From the NCBI GenBank assembly GCA_018882835.1, contig VERE01000015.1, positions 1-64,000 of the forward strand: a stretch of DNA of 64,000 bases, given 5' to 3'. Positions 35,684-46,638 of the stretch are shown here, one piece after another. A program made the position numbers and the translations under genes. The DNA comes from Limnohabitans sp. (GTDB lineage Bacteria; Pseudomonadota; Gammaproteobacteria; Burkholderiales; Burkholderiaceae_C). Under the pieces are notes generated by a model, which made no database searches, was not told where the DNA came from, and saw only the letters and a list, made by a program, of their open reading frames with translations. Numbering within the stretch: the stretch's first letter is position 1; every line of letters begins with the position of its first letter.

Positions 35684-35989
35684 ATGATTCCTGGCGAACT
35701 TTTCACCGATGAAGGTGTGCATGCGCTCAACCCTGGGCGCAGAACTTTGACCTTGGTTGTCCAAAATGCAGGCGACCGCCCGATTCAGGTCGGGTCGCAT
35801 TACCACTTCGCCGAAACCAACGGCTCGCTCAGCTTTGACCGCGATGCCGCGCGCGGCATGCGTCTGAACATCGCCTCCGGCACCGCTGTGCGATTCGAGC
35901 CGGGGCAACAACGCACCGTCGAACTGGTGGACTACGCCGGTGATCGTGCGGTTTACGGCTTTCGCGGCCTGGTGCAAGGAGAGCTTTGA
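35684..35989 (+). CDS. ureB: Urease beta subunit UreB
   Basis: 101 aa, standard length, a structural subunit of urease. [11 protein letters not shown] at the start and [11 protein letters not shown] are conserved, as are [16 protein letters not shown] and GFRGLVQG. The final A of its TGA stop is the first base of the ureC ATG. Confidence 0.96.
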   Translation: MIPGELFTDEGVHALNPGRRTLTLVVQNAGDRPIQVGSHYHFAETNGSLSFDRDAARGMRLNIASGTAVRFEPGQQRTVELVDYAGDRAVYGFRGLVQGEL

Positions 35990-37731
35990 TGGCAACGATC
36001 GGACGCCGCGCCTATGCGGAGATGTATGGCCCCACCGTGGGCGATCGCTTGCGCCTTGCCGATACCGACCTGGTGCTGGAAGTCGAACAAGACTTCACCC
36101 TGCGCGCCGGTGGTTATGGGGAAGAAGTGAAGTTTGGCGGCGGCAAAACCATTCGCGATGGCATGGCGCAATCGCAGCGCACGCGCGACGGCAAGGGCTC
36201 CGGCCCGCAAGCGGGCGGTGCGGTTGACACCGTGCTGACCAATGCCCTGATCCTGGACCACTGGGGCATTGTGAAAGCCGACATCGGCTTGAAAAATGGA
36301 CGCATCGTGGCCATTGGCAAAGCGGGCAACCCAGACACCCAGCCTCAGGTGGACATTGTCATCGGACCAGGCACCGAAGTGATCAGCTGCGAAGGCAACA
36401 TCGTCACAGCCGGTGGGATTGACACGCACATCCACTTCATTGCCCCTCAACAAATTGAGGAAGCCCTGGCCAGTGGTGTGACCACCATGATTGGCGGCGG
36501 CACCGGCCCGGCCACAGGAACCTTCGCCACCACCTGCACGCCGGGGGCTTGGAACATGGAGCGCATGCTGCAAGCAGCTGACGCATTCCCCATGAACCTG
36601 GGCTTTCTGGGCAAAGGCAACGCCGCCCTGCCCGATGCCTTGCACGAGCAAATTCAAGCCGGCGCCATTGGCCTGAAGCTGCACGAAGACTGGGGGACCA
36701 CGCCCGCCGCCATCGACAACTGTTTGTCAGTCGCAGAAGAAACCGACACCCAGGTCGCGATTCACACCGACACCTTGAACGAATCGGGGTTTGTGGAAGA
36801 CACGGTGGCGGCCTTCAAGGGGCGTACCATCCACACCTTTCACACCGAGGGCGCGGGCGGTGGCCACGCCCCCGACATCTTGAAAGTGGTGGGCGAGGCC
36901 AATGTGCTGCCCTCCTCGACCAACCCGACGCGGCCCTACACTATCAACACGCTGGACGAGCATGTGGACATGCTGATGGTGTGCCACCACCTCGACCCGG
37001 CAATTGCAGAAGATTTGGCCTTTGCCGAAAGCCGCATCCGACGCGAGACCATCGCGGCAGAGGACATCCTGCACGACCTGGGCGCCATCAGCATGTTCAG
37101 CTCCGACAGCCAGGCCATGGGTCGGGTCGGCGAGGTGATTTTGCGTTGCTGGCAAACCGCACACAAGATGAAGCAGCAACGCGGCAAATTGCCGGGCGAC
37201 AGCGATCGCCATGACAACGCGCGGATCAAGCGCTACATTGCCAAGCTGTGCATCAACCCCGCCATTGCCCACGGCATCAGCCATGAGGTGGGCAGCGTCG
37301 AAGTGGGCAAGTGGGCCGACCTGGTCATTTGGAAGCCCGCGTTTTTCGGCGTCAAGCCGGCGGTGATCCTCAAAGGTGGCTTCATTGCCATGGCCGCCAT
37401 GGGCGACCCGAATGCTTCCATTCCCACGCCGCAGCCAGTTCATTACCGGCCGATGTTTGGCGCTTTTGGCGGTGCGCTGGCACGCGGCTCGCTGACCTTT
37501 GTGTCGCAAGCGGGGCTGAGCGCCGACATTGGCAAGCGCTTTGGCTTGAACAAGACCCTCAGTGCCGTGAAAAACATACGCGGCATTGGCAAGCGCCACA
37601 TGATTCACAACGACTTGGCGCCGCACATGGAAGTGGACGCGCAGACCTATGCCGTGCGTGCCGATGGCCAACTGCTGACCTGCGAGCCTGCGGTAAGCTT
37701 GCCCATGACGCAACGCTATTTTTTGTTCTGA
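35989..37731 (+). CDS. ureC: Urease alpha (catalytic) subunit UreC
   Basis: 580-aa nickel amidohydrolase that splits urea to ammonia and carbamate. All key residues are visible: His147 and His149 in THIHF, the carbamylated Lys230 in GLKLHED, His259 and His285 as further nickel ligands, Cys332-His333 of the mobile flap in MVCHHLD and Asp373 in [13 protein letters not shown]. The start overlaps the ureB stop by one base and its stop overlaps the ureE start by one base. Expected to be fully active if the nickel chaperones, including UreD, are present in the cell. Confidence 0.98.
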   Translation: MATIGRRAYAEMYGPTVGDRLRLADTDLVLEVEQDFTLRAGGYGEEVKFGGGKTIRDGMAQSQRTRDGKGSGPQAGGAVDTVLTNALILDHWGIVKADIGLKNGRIVAIGKAGNPDTQPQVDIVIGPGTEVISCEGNIVTAGGIDTHIHFIAPQQIEEALASGVTTMIGGGTGPATGTFATTCTPGAWNMERMLQAADAFPMNLGFLGKGNAALPDALHEQIQAGAIGLKLHEDWGTTPAAIDNCLSVAEETDTQVAIHTDTLNESGFVEDTVAAFKGRTIHTFHTEGAGGGHAPDILKVVGEANVLPSSTNPTRPYTINTLDEHVDMLMVCHHLDPAIAEDLAFAESRIRRETIAAEDILHDLGAISMFSSDSQAMGRVGEVILRCWQTAHKMKQQRGKLPGDSDRHDNARIKRYIAKLCINPAIAHGISHEVGSVEVGKWADLVIWKPAFFGVKPAVILKGGFIAMAAMGDPNASIPTPQPVHYRPMFGAFGGALARGSLTFVSQAGLSADIGKRFGLNKTLSAVKNIRGIGKRHMIHNDLAPHMEVDAQTYAVRADGQLLTCEPAVSLPMTQRYFLF

Positions 37732-38246
37732 TGATCACTTTTGCCAAACTGATTGCTGGCGGCCGTGGCCTGGCCCCGGCCCTGCTCAAACGCAGCCCCA
37801 GCCTGACGCTGGATTGGGATGTACGCCAAAAAAGCCGCTTCGAGGCCACCGACTCGCAAGGTCGCACCGTTGGTGTGTTCCTGCTGCGTGGCACCGTGGT
37901 GCGGGGTGGCGATGTACTGGTGGGTGAAGATGGCTCTTTGCTGCAAGTGCAGGCTGCGCCGCAGCCGGTGCTGCGCATCACCCATTGCACGGCCCATGGC
38001 TCTCCCTTTGACCTCCTCAGAGCGGCTTACCACTTGGGCAACCGCCATGTGCCGATCGAACTCAAGCCCGACCACCTCAAGATCGAGCCCGACCATGTGC
38101 TGGCCGAAATGCTGCAAGCCATGCATTTGATTGTGCATTCGGTGCAAGAACCCTTTGAACCTGAGAGTGGGGCTTATGGGGAGCATCACAACCACAACCA
38201 CAATCACGTCCATAGCCACGACCACGGTCACGACCATGGCCATTGA
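37731..38246 (+). CDS. ureE: Urease nickel chaperone UreE
   Basis: 171 aa. The N-terminal peptide-binding domain is followed by a metal-binding domain ([20 protein letters not shown]) and a His-rich tail, [20 protein letters not shown], that should bind several Ni(II) ions. UreE delivers nickel to UreG in the assembly complex. Its last 11 bases overlap the start of ureF, within the His-tail coding repeat. Confidence 0.95.
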   Translation: MITFAKLIAGGRGLAPALLKRSPSLTLDWDVRQKSRFEATDSQGRTVGVFLLRGTVVRGGDVLVGEDGSLLQVQAAPQPVLRITHCTAHGSPFDLLRAAYHLGNRHVPIELKPDHLKIEPDHVLAEMLQAMHLIVHSVQEPFEPESGAYGEHHNHNHNHVHSHDHGHDHGH

Positions 38247-38931
38247 GTCGGCGCTGACGCCTGCGTCCTTGTTGCAGCTCATCTGGCTCGCATCGCCAGC
38301 GCTGCCTGTCGGCGGTTTCTCTTACTCCGAAGGGCTGGAAGCGGCCATAGACCAAGGCTGGGTGCAGGATGAAAACAGCGCTGGCGACTGGTTGATCGAT
38401 CAACTTCACCTGAGCCAGGCGCGGGGCGACCTCGCCGCTTTGGCGCAAGCCCTGCGCGCCTGGCAAACGCATGATGTAGCGCGCTTGCATGCGCTGAACC
38501 AGTGGGTACTGCAAACCCGCGAGAGCGCAGAGTTTCGCTTGCAAACCGAACAAATGGGGCGCTCCTTGCTGGAGTGGCTGCGCAACCAAGGCGATGCCCA
38601 GGACCGCCGTTTGACCATCTGTGCCGAGCTGTCGCCCACTTGGCCCTTGGCCTTTGGCCTGGCCTTGGCGCAACATCATGCGCCAGAACGCGAAGGGCTG
38701 TTGGCCAGCGCCTTTGGCTGGGCTGAAAACATGGTGCAAGCCGCCATCAAGTCGGTGCCGTTGGGCCAGTTGGCGGGCCAGCGCATCCTGTCCCGATTGA
38801 CCCAAGAAATTCCGGCAGCGGTGGACCACGCGCTGTCGCTGGACGACCTGCAACGCCAGGCCTTCTCACCCATGCTGGCCATATTGTCAGCCCAACACGA
38901 ACACCAATACTCACGCTTGTTCCGATCATGA
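38236..38931 (+). CDS. ureF: Urease accessory protein UreF
   Basis: 231 aa, standard length. The signature [25 protein letters not shown] is visible near residue 20 in two blocks, and [16 protein letters not shown] near the end. UreF works with UreD and UreG on apo-urease. The start [14 protein letters not shown] at 38236 is chosen because upstream in-frame residues are a Thr/Ile artefact of the ureE His tail. It overlaps ureG by 4 bp. Confidence 0.94.
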   Translation: MAIESALTPASLLQLIWLASPALPVGGFSYSEGLEAAIDQGWVQDENSAGDWLIDQLHLSQARGDLAALAQALRAWQTHDVARLHALNQWVLQTRESAEFRLQTEQMGRSLLEWLRNQGDAQDRRLTICAELSPTWPLAFGLALAQHHAPEREGLLASAFGWAENMVQAAIKSVPLGQLAGQRILSRLTQEIPAAVDHALSLDDLQRQAFSPMLAILSAQHEHQYSRLFRS

Positions 38932-39602
38932 CCGCTCTTCACCATATTCCGCATCGCACCAAATCCTTGCCCCCCTTGCGTGTTGGCATCGGCGGACCGG
39001 TGGGCTCCGGTAAAACCACGCTGCTTGAAATGCTGTGCAAACACATGCGCGAGCGCTATGACCTGGTGGCCATCACCAACGACATCTACACCAAGGAAGA
39101 CCAACGTCTGTTGACCGAAAGCGGCGCCTTGCCCGCCGAGCGCATCATGGGCGTGGAAACCGGAGGCTGCCCGCACACCGCCATTCGCGAAGACGCCTCC
39201 ATCAATCTGGAAGCGATTGACCGCATGCTGGGTCAATTTCCGAACGCCGATGTGGTGTTTGTGGAAAGCGGTGGCGACAACCTGGCGGCCACCTTCAGCC
39301 CCGAGCTGAGTGACCTCACGATCTATGTGATCGATGTGGCCGCTGGCGAAAAAATTCCACGCAAAGGCGGCCCCGGCATCACCAAAAGCGATTTGTTTGT
39401 GATCAATAAAACCGACCTGGCGCCGCACGTGGGCGCCAACCTGTCCATCATGGAAGCCGACACCCAGCGCATGCGCACCACAGCGCGTGGCCTCAAACCC
39501 TATGTGATGACCAACCTGCGCACCCTGCAGGGACTGGAAACGGTGGTGAAATTCATCGAGGACAAAGGGATGCTCAACGCATACGCTCCAACATCACGCT
39601 GA
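38928..39602 (+). CDS. ureG: Urease GTPase UreG
   Basis: 224-aa SIMIBI-class GTPase that drives nickel insertion. P-loop GPVGSGKTT (23-31), the CPH motif in [13 protein letters not shown] that binds nickel, [15 protein letters not shown] and the base-recognition NKTDLA are all present. It is the last urease gene; recC starts 11 bases after its stop. Confidence 0.97.
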   Translation: MTALHHIPHRTKSLPPLRVGIGGPVGSGKTTLLEMLCKHMRERYDLVAITNDIYTKEDQRLLTESGALPAERIMGVETGGCPHTAIREDASINLEAIDRMLGQFPNADVVFVESGGDNLAATFSPELSDLTIYVIDVAAGEKIPRKGGPGITKSDLFVINKTDLAPHVGANLSIMEADTQRMRTTARGLKPYVMTNLRTLQGLETVVKFIEDKGMLNAYAPTSR

Positions 39603-39613
39603 CCCCCTTTTCC

Positions 39614-42600
39614 ATGCCCACCACCTTCCCTGCCGGATTCATGGTGCTGCACAGCAACCAGCTGGAGAGCTTGCGTGAATTGATGGTGGCGCACTTGAAG
39701 GCCCATCCCCTGCCGGGCCTCTCTCCCGAACTCATCCTGGTGCAAAGCAATGGCATGAAGCACTGGCTCGAGCTGGGGCTGGCTGCAGACGCCGCTCTGG
39801 GCATTTGTGCGGCCACCCAGATCGAGTTGCCGGCCACCGCCTTGTGGCGCCTGTACCGCCAAGTGCTGGGACCCGATCAAGTGCCGTTGCACATGCCGCT
39901 GGACAAAGAGCCCCTGACCTGGCGACTGATGCGACTGTTGCCCGAATGCAAGGGGCGTCCCGAATTTGCGCCCTTGCAGCGCTATTTGGCGGGCGACACA
40001 GACGGGCGCAAATGCCATCAACTGGCAGCCCAGCTGGCCGACGTGTTCGATGGCTACCAAAACTACCGCGCCGATTGGCTGGCGGACTGGGCGCAAGGCC
40101 AGGCGCGATTGCAACGCCCTTGGGCGCCCGCTCAAGCCTTGCCCGAAGCGCAAGGCTGGCAAGCCGCATTGTGGCGAGAAGTGCTGGCCGACCTGGACAA
40201 GACCGGACATGAGGGCTTGCCCTCGCGCGCAGCAGTGCACAGTGCCTTCATGGCCAAGAGCGCTGCGTTGTCTTCGGCGTCACTGCCTCGAAGGTTGGTG
40301 GTGTTTGGCGTGTCGTCCCTGCCCATGCAAAGCATTGAGGCCCTGGCGGCCCTTGGGCAGGTGTGCCAGGTGCTGATGTTTGTCTTGAACCCGTGCCGAT
40401 ACCATTGGGGTCATGTGGTGGAGGGGCGTCAGCAGTTGGCTTTTCTGGGGCGACGGCGGCAGCCAGAAAAGGCGGGGCTGCTCAGTCCGCAGGCCCATTA
40501 CAGCGCGCACGACATTGAGCAGTTGCACCTTCAGGCCCACCCTTTGCTGGCATCGTGGGGGCAACAGGTCCGCGATTATCTGCACCTGCTCGATACCCAC
40601 GACGACGTCGAGCGTTACCGCGCACACCTGCTGGGGCGGGTCGATGCCTTTGTCGACCCCGCCCAGCAAGCCCAAGATGAAGGGCGACCCGTCACGCAAT
40701 TAATGCAATTGCAGTCGGCCATTCTGAACCTGGAGCCACTGCCCGCCAAACCCCTGCAACGCGACCCGCAGGACGACAGCCTGGTATTCGTACAGGCACA
40801 TTCGGCGGTGCGGGAGATCGAGGTTCTGCACGATCAGTTGCTGCAATGGCTGGGCGCAGCGTCTTCCGAGTTGACACCCCAGGACATCATGGTGATGGTG
40901 CCCGACATGGCCGTCTTCGCGCCCTTGATTCATGCGGTGTTTGGCCGCTTTGCCAAAGACGACCCGCGCCACCTGCCCTACTCCGTGGCCGACAGCACAC
41001 CCTTGGCACACCCGGTCATGCAAGCCATCGAGCATTTGCTGCAATTGCCCAGCCTGCGCCTCACGCTCGGCGATTGGCTGTCGTTGTTGGAAGTCGAGGC
41101 GGTCCAATCGGCCTTTGAATTGGCGCCGGCCGATGTCGATGTGCTGCAAGATTGGCTGCACAGCGCAAGCGTGCGCTGGGGCCTGGATGCCCAACACCGC
41201 TTGCAGTGGGGCATGCCGGCAGGCATGGCACAGGGCGAGCAAAACACTTGGTCACAAGGCTTGCGCAGGCTGTTGCTGAATTACGCCATGGGCCGACAGA
41301 CAACGGCCAGCACAACCTGGCAAGGCGTGCATGGCGTGCCCGATGCGCATGTAGGCGGCCTGGAGGCGCGCCTGCTGGGGTCTCTGAGCGAGTGGCTCGC
41401 GGCCATGGAGGACAGCTTGCAAATGCTGTCCGTCCCCCATACCCCCGCCGATTGGCTGGGGGTGCTCCAGCGCCTGTTGCAGCGTTTCTTCAAACCCACT
41501 CATGACAGCGATGCGCGTTGGCTGCAGCGTGCCCTGGAGCCATTGGAGCAATGGGTTCAACATTGCGAGACAGCGGCCTTGACAGAAGCCTTGCCCTTGA
41601 TGGTGGTGCGCGAGCAATGGCTGGCGCATTTAGAGGCGCCAGGCTTGCAGCAGCGCTTTCTGGGGGGAGGCGTTCAATTCGCCACCCTCATGCCCATGCG
41701 CTCGATTCCCTTCAAGGTGGTGTGCCTGCTGGGCATGAACGATGGTGACTATCCGCGAAGCCAGGCAGTGCGCGACTTCGACCTCATGCGCTTGCCTGAA
41801 CAGCGCCGGGCGGGCGACCGCTCCCGCCGGGAGGATGACCGCTACCTGTTTTTGGAGGCGCTGCTTTCTGCGCGGGCGCGCCTGTACATCAGTTGGCAGG
41901 GGTGGCGTTCGACCGACCATGCCGAGCAGCCGCCGTCGGTGCTGGTGGCCCAGTTGCGGGATCACCTGGCGCGTGGCTGGAACCAGGCCCCGCCTGTTCG
42001 AACGCCGCCCCTGCAAGCTTTTTCGGCGCGCTACTTCAGCAGCTCCGACAGCGAATGGGTGACGCACGCCAGCGAATGGGAGCCCGCTAAGTTGCCAGCG
42101 CCGAGCCATGCTGCGCCGCAGGTCAGCTCGCCGCTGGCGTTGTCCTTGCAGGACTTGCAACAACTGTTGCGCCAACCCCTGGATGTTTACTACCGTCACC
42201 GCTTGCAACTGCGCATGTTGCAGCCCGAGGTTGCGCCGGACGAACACGAGCCCTTCGAGCTCAACCGCTTGCAAAATTTCCACCTCACGCTCTCATTGGT
42301 TGCGCAAGGCCGAACCGACGATGTGCGTTTTCTGCAAGGGCAAGGTCTGTTGCCTCTCGCAGGCTTCGCGGCTGCACCCCTCAAGCGTTTGCAAAAACAG
42401 GCCGATGAATTGCTGAAGCGCTCTGATGCGCGGTTGCAGGCTGACGCAAGCTGGCAAGCTTTGCCTGCACAAAGTGTCACCCTCGATTTGCCCAATCTGG
42501 GAAAGGTTGAAGGCACCTTGGCCGGCAAGGGATGGTATGTGAACGACCAAGGCAACGTGCTGCATCTGGACTTGCGCCCGGGCGCGGTCAGCTTGGAAGG

Positions 42601-43093
42601 TGGTGCGCCGAAACTGAACACTCTGATTCACTTGTGGGTGACCCATCTGGCGGCGTGTGCGCAGGGCCTGGCGGTGACGTCTGCGATGCTGGGTCTGGAC
42701 CATGAATGGCAATTTGCGCCCTTGCCTGCTGAATTTGCACAGACCGAGTTGGCGCATCTGGTGCGCTGCTATCACCAAGCCTGGCAGGCCCCGATGAGCT
42801 TGCCAGGAAAAACAGCGGCCACCTGGTGGGCTGTGTACCAACATCGCCTAAGTTCGCCCAAGGCCAAGGCTGTTGATGTGCCCGCCGAGGCGCTGGCGGC
42901 CGCCCACAAAGCAGCCAGAGCGGTTTTTGAAAGTGCAAGCTTTTCAGAAGTGACAGGTGAGCGCGAAGCGCACGCCATGCTGCGGCGCCACTTTGCAGAC
43001 TATGAGGCTGCGGCCGCTCAAATGCCGGCCTTGTCAGAGGCTCTTTACGGCCCAATGTACAAGGCTGCCCGCAAGCCGGGAGGGTCGACATGA
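39614..43093 (+). CDS. recC: Exodeoxyribonuclease V subunit RecC
   Basis: 1159 aa, close to the 1122 of E. coli. The N terminus (FMVLHSNQLESLRELMVAHL, split; LILVQSNGMKHWLEL; ICAATQIELPATALWRLY) is characteristic. VCLLGMNDGDYPRSQAVRDFDLM and RSRREDDRYLFLEALLSARA mark the degenerate helicase region. RecC is the scaffold and Chi-recognition subunit of RecBCD, which processes double-strand ends. It overlaps recB by 4 bp. The order recC-recB-recD without ptrA between is usual in Burkholderiales. Confidence 0.94.
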   Translation: MPTTFPAGFMVLHSNQLESLRELMVAHLKAHPLPGLSPELILVQSNGMKHWLELGLAADAALGICAATQIELPATALWRLYRQVLGPDQVPLHMPLDKEPLTWRLMRLLPECKGRPEFAPLQRYLAGDTDGRKCHQLAAQLADVFDGYQNYRADWLADWAQGQARLQRPWAPAQALPEAQGWQAALWREVLADLDKTGHEGLPSRAAVHSAFMAKSAALSSASLPRRLVVFGVSSLPMQSIEALAALGQVCQVLMFVLNPCRYHWGHVVEGRQQLAFLGRRRQPEKAGLLSPQAHYSAHDIEQLHLQAHPLLASWGQQVRDYLHLLDTHDDVERYRAHLLGRVDAFVDPAQQAQDEGRPVTQLMQLQSAILNLEPLPAKPLQRDPQDDSLVFVQAHSAVREIEVLHDQLLQWLGAASSELTPQDIMVMVPDMAVFAPLIHAVFGRFAKDDPRHLPYSVADSTPLAHPVMQAIEHLLQLPSLRLTLGDWLSLLEVEAVQSAFELAPADVDVLQDWLHSASVRWGLDAQHRLQWGMPAGMAQGEQNTWSQGLRRLLLNYAMGRQTTASTTWQGVHGVPDAHVGGLEARLLGSLSEWLAAMEDSLQMLSVPHTPADWLGVLQRLLQRFFKPTHDSDARWLQRALEPLEQWVQHCETAALTEALPLMVVREQWLAHLEAPGLQQRFLGGGVQFATLMPMRSIPFKVVCLLGMNDGDYPRSQAVRDFDLMRLPEQRRAGDRSRREDDRYLFLEALLSARARLYISWQGWRSTDHAEQPPSVLVAQLRDHLARGWNQAPPVRTPPLQAFSARYFSSSDSEWVTHASEWEPAKLPAPSHAAPQVSSPLALSLQDLQQLLRQPLDVYYRHRLQLRMLQPEVAPDEHEPFELNRLQNFHLTLSLVAQGRTDDVRFLQGQGLLPLAGFAAAPLKRLQKQADELLKRSDARLQADASWQALPAQSVTLDLPNLGKVEGTLAGKGWYVNDQGNVLHLDLRPGAVSLEGGAPKLNTLIHLWVTHLAACAQGLAVTSAMLGLDHEWQFAPLPAEFAQTELAHLVRCYHQAWQAPMSLPGKTAATWWAVYQHRLSSPKAKAVDVPAEALAAAHKAARAVFESASFSEVTGEREAHAMLRRHFADYEAAAAQMPALSEALYGPMYKAARKPGGST

Positions 43094-46000
43094 CCGTCGC
43101 CCGGGCCCTCACCTCTCTCCAGCCTTTGACACTGCCTCTGCGCGGTCGCCGATTGATTGAGGCCAGCGCCGGCACGGGCAAAACATGGACGCTGGCTGCG
43201 CTGTACTTGCGCCTGGTCCTGGGCCATGGGCGCGGCGCTGACGGCCAGCCGGGGCCAGGTTTGTTGCCGCCACAAATTTTGGTCATGACCTTCACCGAGG
43301 CTGCCACTGCCGAGTTGCGCGAGCGCATCCGGTTTCGACTGGCGCAAGCTGCCGATTTTTTTGCCGAGCGCTTGCGTCCTGAAGAGTTGGAGCTCAACGA
43401 CAGCTTCCTGCCTGATTTGCGAGACAGCTTCGAGGCGCAAGCCTGGCCAGCCTGCAGCCTGCAACTGTCCTTGGCAGCGCAGTGGATGGACAATGCCGCC
43501 ATCTTCACTTTGCATGGCTGGAGTCACCGCATGCTGCGTGAGCATGCGTTTGACAGCCAAAGCCTGTTTGAGCAAACCCATGTGGAAGACAGGGAAAGCC
43601 TGTTGCGCCAGGCCGTGCAAGATTACTGGCGAACCTGGCTCTATCCTTTGCCCGCCGATCAACTTCAAGCCCTGAGCAGCCAGACCGGTCAAACGCCCGA
43701 TGGCTTGCTGCAAGTGTTACGGCCTGGCTTGCGAGCTCTTGAGCGCAGTCCTGAGGTGAGCACTGACAACGCCTCGGCGGGGATCGCAGATATTTTTCAA
43801 CATTGGCAAGACTGGTCAGTGAAATCGGAGGACTTGCTCGCACAGATACGCGCGGGGTGGTCTGAGGAGGTGGTGGCGGCGATTCTGGCGGCCAAAGAAG
43901 CGAATTTGCTGAGAAACACACGGCTCGATTATTTGGAGAATTGGCTCAGCGAAGTCAGCCTATGGGTGCAGGGTTCGGCGGAAAAGCTGCGCTTGGAAAC
44001 GCTCCATCGGTTCAAGCTGTCCAGCTTGCAAAAACTGGGTTGGCAAGGCGCTTCTGCATGGCCCGTGTTCTCCTTGTTCGATGATTGGGCCGATCACGCG
44101 GCGCTGCAACCCGATGTGGTCACATCCTTTCATGCACACGCCTTACATTGGGTGCACCAAGCCTTTGTGCAAGCCAAGCAGCAGCGTGCCCAGTTTGATT
44201 TTCACGATTTGCTCGAGCGCCTTTACCGGGCAGTGCAAAGCGATGATGGCCGCATGGCACACGCCATCCGCACCCAGTACCCAGTGGCCATGGTCGATGA
44301 ATTTCAAGATACGGATCCCTGGCAATACGGCACCCTCAAGCGCATTTACTTGGGTCAGCCCGATGCCGTGCTGATCATGATTGGCGACCCCAAGCAAGCG
44401 ATTTACGGCTTTCGCGGGGCCGACCTGGCCACCTATCTGAAAGCACGAGAGGACACTCAGGCGGAAGATCCTGAGGCTCTGCACACACTGCTGGACAACT
44501 ACCGTTCTACGCCTGCCTTGGTGCGTGCCGTGAATGCGGTGTTTTCTCATCGGCCTGCGGCCTGGGGTGATTTGCATTTTCAGCCTGCCAAGGCCAGCAA
44601 GGCAGAGAGCGCCCCCATGCAGGTTCAGGGCAAAACGCTGGCGCCCTTGAGCTTCGCAGTTATCCACAACGCCGTGCAAAACGCAAGACCTGACCCCATG
44701 GCGGAGCGGATTGTGGCGGTGTTGGGGGTGGCGGCGCCGGGGGATGTGGCGGTGTTGGTGCGGGATTGGGTGCAGGCGCGGGCGGTGCGGGAGGCACTGG
44801 CGGCGCGAGGGGTGGCGAGTGTTTATCTGTCTGAACGCGGCAGTGTGTTCAAAACGGAGGAAGCGCAAGATCTCTGGCTGTTGTTGAAGGCTTTGGCGGA
44901 GCCGCGGCGGGCGGAGCCGTTGCGTACGGCGGTGGCCACTCGGCTGTGGGGACTGGACGATGCCAGCCTGGGCTGGACCTTGCAGGATGAAGCGGCCTGG
45001 GATGCCTTGCAAGACCGCTGCCAGTCGTGGCACCAGATATGGCAGCGCCAGGGCGTGTTGCCCCTGCTTCGCCATTGGCTGCACGACACATTGGCCGGAC
45101 AGCGCTTGCTGGCATCGGAGGGGGGCGAGCGGCGGCTCAGCAACCTGTTGCATCTGGGTGAATTGCTGCACCAGGCCAGCCAGACCCTGCAAGGCACCTC
45201 TGCCTTGGTACGGCATTTGGGCGAACAGATTCAGAGCGAGGTCGACACGCCCGAAGCTGCGCAACTGCGCTTGGAAACCGATGCACAACGTGTGCAAATC
45301 GTGAGCTTTCACAAGAGCAAGGGGCTGGAATACCCCTTCGTGTTTGTGCCTTACCTATCCGCCTTCAAGCCGCCCGATGACAAAGAGCAGGTCGACATCT
45401 CAGAAGATGTCCGGCTGATTTATGTGGCCCTGACGCGGGCCAAGCAGGGTTTGTGGCTGGGGCTGAACACCTCGGCCAAAGAATTCAACAAGGCGGGCCA
45501 AGGCTCGGCCTGGTGCCAGCTGCTGGGCCGACAAGGCCCGGACGATTTGATGGCCTGCCTGCAAAGCTTGCAGCAGGTCTGCACTGACATCGCCATCGAA
45601 GTCATAGACGCCCAACAAGTCCCGCTCACCCGCATGCCCGCACCGCCAGCTGATCCGGCACCACGCAAGGCACTGCAAACCCGATTGCCCCATTGGCCTT
45701 TCTGGTGGACGGCCAGCTTCAGCGCGCTGACCCGAAACCTGGGCCAGGTCGAAGTCGCCGAAGACGCCTCAGACCTGCCGCAGAGCGACAGCGATGAGCG
45801 CCGCGCCGACGATCAGCATGACCATCGCAGCATCGAGGCCTGGGCGCCAGCAGAGGAAAGCAACTCCAGCCCATCGGCCTGGCAAGACTTCCCGGCGGGG
45901 GCCACTTATGGCACCGCATTGCATGATTTGCTGGAGTGGCAAGCCGGGCAAGGCTGGCCACGGGCCAAGCCACCGGCGTCATTGCCTGCGGCTTTGCAAA

Positions 46001-46638
46001 AAGCATGGTCCGGCCTGTTGCAGCGCAAGCAAAAAACGCTGGCATTGAATGCCACACAGGTGCAGCAATTGGATGAATGGGTGGCCCAGACCCTGACCAC
46101 ACCCCTGCCCTTGACTGAAGTGTCGAGCGAGCCAGCGCTCAGCCTGCGCTTGTGTGATTTGCCAACGGCCAGCCTGTTTTGCGAGATGCCATTCACGCTG
46201 CCGATCCAAAGCATGCGCTGCGCAGCGCTAGACGCGCTGATTCAAGCCCACCTGTGGCCAGGGCGCGAGCGCCCTGCCCTGAATGCACGCGACCTGCATG
46301 GCATGCTCACGGGCTTCATGGACCTGGTGTTTGAGCATGCGGGCCGTTACTGGGTGCTGGATTACAAATCGAACCGCTTGCCAGGCTATTCGCGCGCGCC
46401 CTTGGAAGCCGCTTTGCTGCACAAGCGTTATGACGTGCAATCGGTGCTCTACACCCTGGCGCTGCATCGCCTGCTGCGTTACCGCGTGCCCGGTTACCAC
46501 TATGAACAGCACATGGGAGGCGCGGTATACCTCTTCATGCGCGGGCTGGGTCAGCCCGGCGCGGGGGTTCATGCGCACCGGCCGCCCTGGGCCTTGATCG
46601 ACGCCCTGGACCAAGGCTTTCGGGAAGGCGACGCATGA
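43090..46638 (+). CDS. recB: Exodeoxyribonuclease V subunit RecB
   Basis: 1182-aa UvrD-type 3'-5' helicase fused to a nuclease. Walker A is EASAGTGKT (24-32); VMTFTEAATAELRERI, DEFQDTDPWQYGTLKRIY, GDPKQAIYGFRGAD and SFHKSKGLEYPFVF are helicase motifs. The C-terminal nuclease shows GFMDLVFEHAGRYWVLDYKSN split by its Asp and DYK motif, then QSVLYTLAL. A stretch around 44700-44960 has G-ending, G-rich codons unlike the rest. It overlaps recC and recD by 4 bp each. Confidence 0.95.
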   Translation: MTVARALTSLQPLTLPLRGRRLIEASAGTGKTWTLAALYLRLVLGHGRGADGQPGPGLLPPQILVMTFTEAATAELRERIRFRLAQAADFFAERLRPEELELNDSFLPDLRDSFEAQAWPACSLQLSLAAQWMDNAAIFTLHGWSHRMLREHAFDSQSLFEQTHVEDRESLLRQAVQDYWRTWLYPLPADQLQALSSQTGQTPDGLLQVLRPGLRALERSPEVSTDNASAGIADIFQHWQDWSVKSEDLLAQIRAGWSEEVVAAILAAKEANLLRNTRLDYLENWLSEVSLWVQGSAEKLRLETLHRFKLSSLQKLGWQGASAWPVFSLFDDWADHAALQPDVVTSFHAHALHWVHQAFVQAKQQRAQFDFHDLLERLYRAVQSDDGRMAHAIRTQYPVAMVDEFQDTDPWQYGTLKRIYLGQPDAVLIMIGDPKQAIYGFRGADLATYLKAREDTQAEDPEALHTLLDNYRSTPALVRAVNAVFSHRPAAWGDLHFQPAKASKAESAPMQVQGKTLAPLSFAVIHNAVQNARPDPMAERIVAVLGVAAPGDVAVLVRDWVQARAVREALAARGVASVYLSERGSVFKTEEAQDLWLLLKALAEPRRAEPLRTAVATRLWGLDDASLGWTLQDEAAWDALQDRCQSWHQIWQRQGVLPLLRHWLHDTLAGQRLLASEGGERRLSNLLHLGELLHQASQTLQGTSALVRHLGEQIQSEVDTPEAAQLRLETDAQRVQIVSFHKSKGLEYPFVFVPYLSAFKPPDDKEQVDISEDVRLIYVALTRAKQGLWLGLNTSAKEFNKAGQGSAWCQLLGRQGPDDLMACLQSLQQVCTDIAIEVIDAQQVPLTRMPAPPADPAPRKALQTRLPHWPFWWTASFSALTRNLGQVEVAEDASDLPQSDSDERRADDQHDHRSIEAWAPAEESNSSPSAWQDFPAGATYGTALHDLLEWQAGQGWPRAKPPASLPAALQKAWSGLLQRKQKTLALNATQVQQLDEWVAQTLTTPLPLTEVSSEPALSLRLCDLPTASLFCEMPFTLPIQSMRCAALDALIQAHLWPGRERPALNARDLHGMLTGFMDLVFEHAGRYWVLDYKSNRLPGYSRAPLEAALLHKRYDVQSVLYTLALHRLLRYRVPGYHYEQHMGGAVYLFMRGLGQPGAGVHAHRPPWALIDALDQGFREGDA

